From contig NZ_AWSQ01000002.1 of assembly GCF_000498575.2 (NCBI RefSeq), positions 956,210-1,007,976 of the forward strand: a stretch of 51,767 bases of DNA, written 5' to 3'. Shown in pieces: positions 44,659 through 51,767 of this stretch. The notes beneath the pieces were generated by a model. That model was not told where the DNA came from, searched no databases, and was given only the letters and a program-made list of their open reading frames with translations. The stretch comes from Pseudomonas taeanensis MS-3. Lineage in GTDB: Bacteria > Pseudomonadota > Gammaproteobacteria > Pseudomonadales > Pseudomonadaceae. Position 1 is the stretch's first letter. Every line of letters begins with the position of its first letter. Both the position numbers and the translations under genes were made by a program.

Positions 44659-46146
44659 ATGTTTGAATCTGCCGAGCTAGGCCATAGCATCGATAAAGCC
44701 ACGTTCGAGGCTGCCGTGCCGGCGCTGCGCGAGGCGCTGCTGGAGGCCCAGTACGAGTTGCAGCAACAGGGACGCTTTGCGCTGCTCATCCTGATCAGCG
44801 GCATCGAAGGTGCGGGCAAGGGGGAGACGGTCAAACTACTCAACGAGTGGATGGACCCGCGGTTGATTCAGGTCAGTACTTTCGACCAGCAGAGCGATGA
44901 AGAGTTGGCGCGTCCACCGGCCTGGCGTTACTGGCGGCAATTGCCGGCCAAGGGGCGCATCGGGATATTTTTCGGTAACTGGTACAGCCAGATGATCCAG
45001 GGGCGGGTGCATGGGCGCTTGAAGAAGGCCGCTCTGGATCAGGCGATCGATGGTGCCTTGAGCCTGGAGCAGATGCTCTGCGACGAGGGCACGCTGATCT
45101 TCAAATTCTGGTTCCATCTGTCCAAGGTACAGATGAAGGACCGTCTCAAGGCGCTGCAGGATGACCCGCTGCACAGCTGGCGCCTCAGCCCGCTGGATTG
45201 GCGTCAGTCGAAAACCTACGACAAGTTCGTGCGGGTCGGTGAGCGCGTGCTGCGCCGAACCAATCGCGACTATGCACCCTGGTATGTGGTGGAGGGGGTG
45301 GATGAGTACTACCGTAGCCTGACGGTCGGACGCATTCTCCTCGAAGGCCTGCAGGCGGCGCTGAAGACGAAGAATCGACCCTTGGCGCAGCCGCATGCCG
45401 CGCCGCTGACCGCCAGCCTGGATGAGCGGAGCCTGCTCGACAGCCTGGACATGGGGCAGTCATTGGCCAAGGCAGAGTATCAACAGCAACTGGCCAGCGA
45501 GCAGGCGCGCTTCTCTGGATTGATGCGCGACAAACGCATGCGTCGTCACGCCTTGGTGGCAGTGTTCGAAGGCAATGATGCGGCGGGTAAAGGCGGCGCC
45601 ATTCGCCGCGTGGCAGCGGCGCTCGACCCGCGCCAGTATCGCATCGTGCCGGTGGCTGCGCCGACCGAGGAGGAGCGCGCACAACCCTATCTGTGGCGAT
45701 TCTGGCGGCATATTCCGGCGCGCGGCAGTTTCACCGTATTCGACCGCTCCTGGTACGGGCGGGTGCTGGTCGAACGAGTCGAGGGTTTCTGCAGTGCGGC
45801 CGACTGGATGCGCGCCTACGACGAAATCAACGATTTCGAGGAGCAACTGACCGATGCCGGGGTGGTGCTGGTGAAGTTCTGGCTGGCGATCGATCAGGAC
45901 ACCCAGTTGCAGCGCTTCAAGCAGCGCGAAGCGATTCCCTTCAAGCGCTTCAAGATCACCGAGGACGATTGGCGCAACCGCGAGAAGTGGCCGCTCTACC
46001 GCGACGCGGTGGGCGATATGGTCGACCGCACCAGCAGCGAAATCGCCCCCTGGATCTTGGTCGAGGCCAACGATAAACGCTTCGCCCGGGTCAAAGTGCT
46101 GCGCACTATCAACGCCGCGCTGGAGGCGGCGTTTGGCAAAGATTGA
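44659..46146 (+). CDS. pap: Polyphosphate:AMP phosphotransferase (two-domain PPK2 class II)
   Basis: It phosphorylates AMP to ADP with polyphosphate. Its 495 residues hold two PPK2 domains, each with a Walker A: ISGIEGAGKGETVKLL in the first and FEGNDAAGKGGAIRRVAAAL in the second. Only the second has the fully conserved DRSWYGRVLVERVEG; the first has the weaker FFGNWYSQMIQGRV in that place. This matches the known P. aeruginosa PAP, whose C-terminal domain is active. ATG 44659 follows AGGGA. Confidence 0.94.
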   Translation: MFESAELGHSIDKATFEAAVPALREALLEAQYELQQQGRFALLILISGIEGAGKGETVKLLNEWMDPRLIQVSTFDQQSDEELARPPAWRYWRQLPAKGRIGIFFGNWYSQMIQGRVHGRLKKAALDQAIDGALSLEQMLCDEGTLIFKFWFHLSKVQMKDRLKALQDDPLHSWRLSPLDWRQSKTYDKFVRVGERVLRRTNRDYAPWYVVEGVDEYYRSLTVGRILLEGLQAALKTKNRPLAQPHAAPLTASLDERSLLDSLDMGQSLAKAEYQQQLASEQARFSGLMRDKRMRRHALVAVFEGNDAAGKGGAIRRVAAALDPRQYRIVPVAAPTEEERAQPYLWRFWRHIPARGSFTVFDRSWYGRVLVERVEGFCSAADWMRAYDEINDFEEQLTDAGVVLVKFWLAIDQDTQLQRFKQREAIPFKRFKITEDDWRNREKWPLYRDAVGDMVDRTSSEIAPWILVEANDKRFARVKVLRTINAALEAAFGKD

Positions 46147-46346
46147 ACGTGCCAGGGATTTTACTTGGCGCCAGCCAGTCGGCGACTCGCAGCATGGCGG
46201 TTGGTAGAGCAATGCAGGGTAGGTACATGGGCTCTGCGTCCACCCGCCAGGATGGCTGCGCATACGGCTGGTGAATGATCGTCGCCGCCTTAGATTGTCC
46301 GGTTTTATGCTCAAGGTCTGTTCAACATCAAACAATGAGGTGCCTC

Positions 46347-47531
46347 ATGCGTGAAGTGGTGATAGTCGAAAGCGTACGGACTGGCTTGGCCAAATCTTTT
46401 CGCGGCAAGTTCAATCAGACTCGCCCAGACGATATGGCGGCCCACTGCGTGAATGAGCTGCTGGCGCGCACTGGCGTGGATCCGGCGCTGGTTGACGATT
46501 GCATCGTCGGTGCCGGCTCCAATGAGGGCGCCCAGGGTATGAACATCGGCCGTAATGTGGCGGTGCTCTCCGGGCTGGGCACTCAGGTGGCCGGCATGAC
46601 CCTCAATCGCTTCTGCTCCTCGGGGCTGCAGGCCATCGCCATCGCCGCCAACCAGGTGGCCTCGGGCTGCAGCGAGATCATCGTCGCCGGCGGCGTCGAG
46701 TCGATCACTCTGACCATGAAGAGCATGAACACCGATCACCTGTTCAATCCGATCCTGCAGCAAGAGGTGCCGGGCATCTACTACCCGATGGGGCAGACCG
46801 CCGAGATCGTCGCCCGCCGTTACAACGTCAGTCGCGAAGCCCAGGATGCCTATGCCCTGCAGAGCCAGCAGCGCACTGCGCAGGCGCAGGCCGCAGGTCT
46901 GTTCGACGATGAAATCGTGCCGATGCAGATCAAGTACCTGGTCGAAGACAAGGCCACTGGCGAGAAGCAGATCGTCGAAGGCGTGGTTGATCGTGACGAC
47001 TGCAATCGCCCCGACACCACCCTGGAGAGCCTGGCCGCACTCAAACCGGTATTTGCCGAGGATGGCTCGGTGACCGCCGGCAACGCCTCGCAATTGTCCG
47101 ACGGCGCCTCGATGACCCTGGTGATGAGCCTGGATAAAGCCATCGAGCTGGGGCTCAAACCCAAAGCCTTCTTCCGCGGCTTCGTCGTCGCCGGTTGCGA
47201 GCCGGATGAGATGGGCATTGGTCCGGTGTTTTCCGTGCCCAAGTTGCTCAAGGCCAAGGGCCTGAGCATTGCCGACATCGATCTGTGGGAGCTCAATGAA
47301 GCCTTCGCTTCCCAGTGCCTGTATGCCCGCGATCGCCTGCAGATCGACAATGCCAAGTACAACGTCAACGGCGGCTCGATTTCGATTGGCCACCCGTTTG
47401 GCATGACCGGCTCGCGTCAGGTCGGCCACCTGGTGCGCGAGCTGCAACGACGCAACCTGCGTTACGGCATCGTCACCATGTGCGTGGGCGGCGGCATGGG
47501 GGCTACCGGCTTGTTCGAGGCGGTGCGCTAA
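46347..47531 (+). CDS. Acetyl-CoA C-acyltransferase (thiolase)
   Basis: A thiolase of 394 residues for beta-ketoacyl-CoA cleavage or condensation. The acyl-accepting cysteine is in LNRFCSSGLQAIAIAA, the catalytic histidine in SIGHPFGMTGSRQVGHLVRE and the second cysteine in TMCVGGGMGATGLFE. ATG 46347 has GAGG at 46337-46340; the upstream in-frame start 46275 is less likely. Whether it serves degradation or synthesis cannot be told. A strong terminator follows directly. Confidence 0.93.
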   Translation: MREVVIVESVRTGLAKSFRGKFNQTRPDDMAAHCVNELLARTGVDPALVDDCIVGAGSNEGAQGMNIGRNVAVLSGLGTQVAGMTLNRFCSSGLQAIAIAANQVASGCSEIIVAGGVESITLTMKSMNTDHLFNPILQQEVPGIYYPMGQTAEIVARRYNVSREAQDAYALQSQQRTAQAQAAGLFDDEIVPMQIKYLVEDKATGEKQIVEGVVDRDDCNRPDTTLESLAALKPVFAEDGSVTAGNASQLSDGASMTLVMSLDKAIELGLKPKAFFRGFVVAGCEPDEMGIGPVFSVPKLLKAKGLSIADIDLWELNEAFASQCLYARDRLQIDNAKYNVNGGSISIGHPFGMTGSRQVGHLVRELQRRNLRYGIVTMCVGGGMGATGLFEAVR

Positions 47532-47543
47532 CTGCTGTTATGC

Positions 47544-47580
47544 CATAAAAAAACCGCGCTTCAAGCGCGGTTTTTTTATG
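47544..47580. terminator. Bidirectional Rho-independent terminator
   Basis: A perfect 18-bp inverted repeat (47544-47561 and 47563-47580): A7 followed by CCGCGCTT, then AAGCGCGG followed by T7. It lies between the thiolase gene and the convergent DUF6316 gene and can end both transcripts. Confidence 0.95.
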
Positions 47581-47595
47581 GGTGAGATACCGCAA

Positions 47596-47805
47596 CTAGA
47601 ATGATCGACTCTCAATGATGTCACTGGCCTGATTCATGCGGCGGACATAGAAGGCGATCTCCCGTTCGGCATCGACTCGGGTGAAGTAGGGCCCCTCCAA
47701 AGTGCCTTCACGGGTGGCAAAAAAGTATTGCCCATTGACCGTACTGACCCGCTCGCTGCGGTAGTGCGTGCCGGGGCTTGGATCGATGGTGCGTTGACCG
47801 AACAT
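47596..47805 (-). CDS. DUF6316-like small protein
   Basis: A 69-residue soluble protein. The layout THYRSERVSTVNGQYFFATR, EGTLEGPYFTRVDAEREIAF fits the small pseudomonad family I know as DUF6316 (HYRSERFF-NGxWYFxTREG-GPFxSxxEAE). Function unknown. It is convergent to the thiolase gene across the shared terminator. Confidence 0.78.
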   Translation of the reverse strand: MFGQRTIDPSPGTHYRSERVSTVNGQYFFATREGTLEGPYFTRVDAEREIAFYVRRMNQASDIIESRSF

Positions 47806-48098
47806 GACGAAACCTCACGCATTGAGCTCAATGGTTTAAGTCTAGCCCGACTGTTCTCGCGTGTTTGGGTTAGCGACAAATGGCCGATTTTACCTCTATT
47901 GGCGGTTATTTATCGTGCATTTACTGAATTTTGGCGTCAGTTACCTGACAGGTTGATGCGTGGCAACAGTACAGTTTCCGCCCGCAACCCAGTCGAACTG
48001 TGACTGTGTAGTTTCTCGATGCAGACCTAAAATGCCGCTTTACGGTGTCGGCTCGCTTTCTTTCAGGCTTTGACTGCCGCCGTGCATTCGAGGCTGTC

Positions 48099-49061
48099 AT
48101 GCATATTTCTTCTGGACGTTGGCTCTACGGCATGCTCCTGGCGTTGCTTACCGCGGTGCTCTGGGGCGTATTACCGATCAAACTCAAGCAAGTGTTGCAG
48201 GTGATGGATCCGGTCACCGTGACCTGGTATCGCCTGCTGGTGTCAGGCTCGATTCTGTTGGCCTATCTGGCCGCGAGTCGGCGCTTGCCGCGCTTTCGGC
48301 CGCTGGGCAAGAAGGGTGGCTGGTTACTGGCTTTGGCGATTGCCGGGCTTAGCGGCAACTACGTGCTGTATCTGGTCGGCTTGAACCTGCTCAGCCCGGG
48401 GACTACCCAGCTGGTGATTCAGGTTGCGCCGATCTTGCTGCTGATCAGCAGTCTGTTCGTCTTCCGTGAGCGCTTCAGTCTGGGCCAGGGCATCGGTTTG
48501 CTCGTCCTGGTGCTGGGCTTCTTGCTGTTTTTCAATCAGCGCCTGGGCGAGTTGCTGACTTCGCTCAGCCAGTACACCGCCGGAGTGCTGACGGTATTGC
48601 TGGCGGCGTTCGTTTGGACTTTTTACGGCTTGGCGCAAAAGCAACTACTGACGGTGTGGAATTCCCTGCAGGTGATGATGGTGATCTATCTGGCTTGTGC
48701 CTTGCTGCTGACGCCCTGGGCGATGCCGCAGCAGGTGCTGCAACTCAGTCCGCTGCAGGGTTGGCTATTGCTGGCCTGTTGCCTGAATACCCTGGTGGCC
48801 TACGGTGCTTTCGCCGAGGCGCTGGCGCACTGGGAAGCCTCGCGGATCAGTGCAACCCTGGCGATTACCCCGTTGGTGACTTTTGGCTCGGTGGCGCTGG
48901 CAGCTAGCTGGTGGCCGGATTTTGTGCGGCCCGAGCAGATCAACGGCATCGCGTACGGCGGCGCGGTAATGGTGGTGCTGGGCTCGGCGTTGACTGCACT
49001 GGGTCCGTCGCTGATGGCGCGCTTGCGCACGCGCCGCGCGCGTCTGACCGCGCAGCTGTAG
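48099..49061 (+). CDS. EamA/DMT superfamily transporter
   Basis: A ten-helix drug/metabolite transporter family protein of 320 residues with two EamA repeats (GMLLALLTAVLWGVLPIKLK and VLTVLLAAFVWTFYGLAQKQ). ATG 48099 has GAGG just upstream; the in-frame 48045 start is less likely. The substrate is unknown. The 293-bp region upstream shows no other gene, and the end is followed by a REP-type hairpin. Confidence 0.87.
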   Translation: MHISSGRWLYGMLLALLTAVLWGVLPIKLKQVLQVMDPVTVTWYRLLVSGSILLAYLAASRRLPRFRPLGKKGGWLLALAIAGLSGNYVLYLVGLNLLSPGTTQLVIQVAPILLLISSLFVFRERFSLGQGIGLLVLVLGFLLFFNQRLGELLTSLSQYTAGVLTVLLAAFVWTFYGLAQKQLLTVWNSLQVMMVIYLACALLLTPWAMPQQVLQLSPLQGWLLLACCLNTLVAYGAFAEALAHWEASRISATLAITPLVTFGSVALAASWWPDFVRPEQINGIAYGGAVMVVLGSALTALGPSLMARLRTRRARLTAQL

Positions 49062-49076
49062 TTGGCTCGAACCCGC

Positions 49077-49135
49077 GTAGCCCGGGTGAAGCCCAGGAAG
49101 GCCGTACATCGCTCCCGGATTTCATCCGGGCTACG
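49077..49135. repeat. Inverted repeat pair (GTAGCCCGGRTGAAGCCC)
   Basis: GTAGCCCGGGTGAAGCCCAG at 49077 faces CCCGGATTTCATCCGGGCTA at 49114, 15 bases past the EamA gene stop. Same family as 32246-32302 and 37139-37256. Confidence 0.72.
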
Positions 49136-49181
49136 GACTGAGTCGTTGCGATAGGGGCATGGCTAATTTTCACACGACTGC

Positions 49182-49794
49182 TTAGGCGCGGCTGCCGAGC
49201 GTTTCTGCCCTCCGTAACCAGCTCTGCCGCTGCGCCTCGGAGGAGGGGCGCACCGGCGCGAACTCGGCCAAATGGCGGGTTTTGATGCCGCTGAAGCCTA
49301 ATATGCTGCGGGTCATCTGGCGGTGCGCCGGTGCGCCGTAAATCCAGCGGAAGTACCAGGGCGGGGTGTCCAGGGTCACCAGTAAATCGGCGGTGCGCCC
49401 ACTCAGCAGCCTGTTCTGCGCCTGCGAACGACCATGGTGTTTGAAGGCAAAGCCCGGCAAGAAAATGCGGTCGAAGAAGCCTTTGAGCAACGCCGGCAAG
49501 CCGCCCCACCAGACCGGATAGACGAACACCAGGTGTTCGGCCCAGTGAATCTGCCGCTGCGCCTCGAGCAAGTCCGTTTCCAGTGGCTGGCTCTGCTCGT
49601 ACCCGTAGCGCAACACCGGATCGAAGCGCAGCTCACCCAGCTTCAGGTGACGCACCACATGCCCCTCGTTGCGCGCGCCTTGAGCATAGGCTTCGTAGAG
49701 GGCGTGGCACAGGCTGGTGCTTTTCGGTGTGCCAAGAATCATCAATATACGCTTGCCGTCGCCTTCCAGTGGGGTGGCGCCGCTTTTACTCGCT

Positions 49795-49802
<8 letters not shown>
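49182..49802 (-). CDS. Flavodoxin-fold NAD(P)H oxidoreductase
   Basis: A 206-residue quinone reductase/KefF-type flavoprotein. Visible are the FMN phosphate loop [20 protein letters not shown], the [20 protein letters not shown] segment followed by [11 protein letters not shown], and the [17 protein letters not shown] active-site loop of the Flavodoxin_2 family. The physiological acceptor is unknown. Its ATG at 49802 overlaps the fumC stop by 8 bases, so the two are translationally coupled. Confidence 0.9.
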
Positions 49803-51189
<1,387 letters not shown>

Positions 51190-51248
51190 GAGGCTCTCCG
51201 GGGCGGTCTAGCAAGTTTAGGCCGCTGTTACTGGCCTTGGGTTCCCCT

Positions 51249-51300
51249 GTGGCCTGCGCGACTATTCGATTAGTCAATTTCGGCGTCTGTGGCCCTGATA
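51249..51300 (-). promoter_or_regulatory. Conserved upstream element, shared with the histidine kinase gene
   Basis: On the - strand it reads TATCAGGGCCACAGACGCCG, AAATTGACTAATCGAATAGT and on to CAGGCCAC, ending about 60 bases before fumC. It matches 35658-35710 at most positions with one single-base gap. Confidence 0.45.
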
Positions 51301-51403
51301 CATCCTTACTGCTCTTCACCATAGCGCGCAGGCCGCTAGTGTCACGACAACGTTTAAATGTCGATTAATCGCGGTCTTACCCATGTGCCGCGATCCCTGT
51401 CGG

Positions 51404-51586
51404 GTGGGTTAGGCGCATGCTACCGCTAGCGATGAGCCTGCAAGATCCGTTGCGCCGTAACCCACCATCGGTGCGACGCAGGCCGATCGCCTGGTGGGTT
51501 GCGCGGCTTGCCACGATAGCGCTGCCTGAACGTTCGGAGCTTGGCGCCGCTAACCTGCGCGGTCCGACCCACCCTACAATGGCCAG
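51404..51586. repeat. GGTGGGTT / AACCCACC repeat cluster
   Basis: GGTGGGTTAGGCGCATGC, then CGTAACCCACCATCGG, then GGTGGGTTGCGCGGCTTGCC, then GACCCACCCTAC give alternating inverted halves of a TAGGGTGGGT-type intergenic repeat. The 71-codon frame at 51417-51632 runs through these halves and is not supported as a gene. Confidence 0.6.
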
Positions 51587-51617
51587 ACATTTCATGATTG
51601 ACACGACACTAGCCGTT

Positions 51618-51767
51618 CTAACAGGCCGTTGAAAATCTACTGCACTCGGCTATGCGGCGTTGAAATCAGCCCGGGACGCGGCGTCTCAAAATGCTCATGT
51701 ACAACTCGTACACTGCGCTTTTTTGGCTGATTTCGCCTTGCCTGGCCTTCGCTCGCTACATTTTTCA
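51618..51767. repeat. Palindromic intergenic element, running off the window end
   Basis: GAAATCAGCC (51662-51671) and GGCTGATTTC (51725-51734) form a perfect 10-bp inverted repeat. The outer parts GTTGAAAAT and ATTTTTCA are also roughly inverted. No open reading frame fits it. It resembles dispersed sequence seen at IS or genomic-island borders in pseudomonads, but that is memory, not a search result. Confidence 0.45.

Noticed and set aside
47728..48003. 91-codon + frame over the DUF6316 gene and the following spacer
   Set aside because: The first third is antisense to the DUF6316 gene, the remainder lacks family features, and no good start signal is present.

Overview
The window looks like a Pseudomonas chromosome. 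The evidence is an O-specific antigen locus in the order of the P. aeruginosa O5-type wbp cluster, REP-type intergenic repeats (GTAGGAGC..., GCGG-CAAG-CCGCTCCCAC), and a housekeeping block (NAGGN osmolyte trio, MarR regulator, persulfide dioxygenase, MnmC, polyphosphate:AMP phosphotransferase, thiolase) that as I recall has the same order in P. aeruginosa. All products are read from sequence alone; no database search was run.

Layout. 1-460: 3' end of an RTX (calcium-binding, type I-secreted) protein and its terminator. 924-6146: two tandem wzz chain-length regulators separated by a repeat-rich spacer holding an apparent wzz 3' relic, then a metallo-beta-lactamase/beta-CASP protein carrying an in-frame palindromic insertion. 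6426-7053: an rfaH-like gene broken by an in-frame TGA, followed by an ops/JUMPStart element. 7153-28380: the O-antigen operon, all on the + strand with many start/stop overlaps. wbpA, wbpB, wbpE, wbpD and wbpI make UDP-ManNAc3NAcA; wbpG, hisH and hisF would amidinate one residue; wbpC-like is an O-acyltransferase; wzx and wzy export and polymerise; two GT4 glycosyltransferases assemble the unit. A PglC/PglD/PglE-like set plus WbpM replaces the usual WbpK/WbpL/FucNAc module and predicts a di-N-acetylbacillosamine first sugar. Between the first GT4 and wbpI lies a secreted protein with a heparosan-type glucuronyl C5-epimerase domain and C-terminal discoidin-like domains. This is the most unusual gene here: it could convert ManNAc3NAcA to the L-gulo form after polymerisation.

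28381-35625: accessory and housekeeping genes (DUF2784, SDR, CynX/NimT-type MFS, a hypothetical, YheU, a 7TMR-DISM hybrid histidine kinase) with many REP elements. 35863-41561: the NAGGN operon on the - strand with a divergent MarR gene. 41564-51189: persulfide dioxygenase, mnmC, PAP, thiolase, DUF6316, EamA transporter, a flavodoxin-fold NAD(P)H oxidoreductase and fumC. The right end is a repeat-rich spacer running off the window.

Base composition is mosaic. The wbpA/B/D/E, hisH/F and wbpM genes look GC-richer, while the acyltransferase, wzy, both GT4 genes and especially the epimerase gene are visibly AT-rich. This fits assembly of the locus by transfer and cassette exchange.
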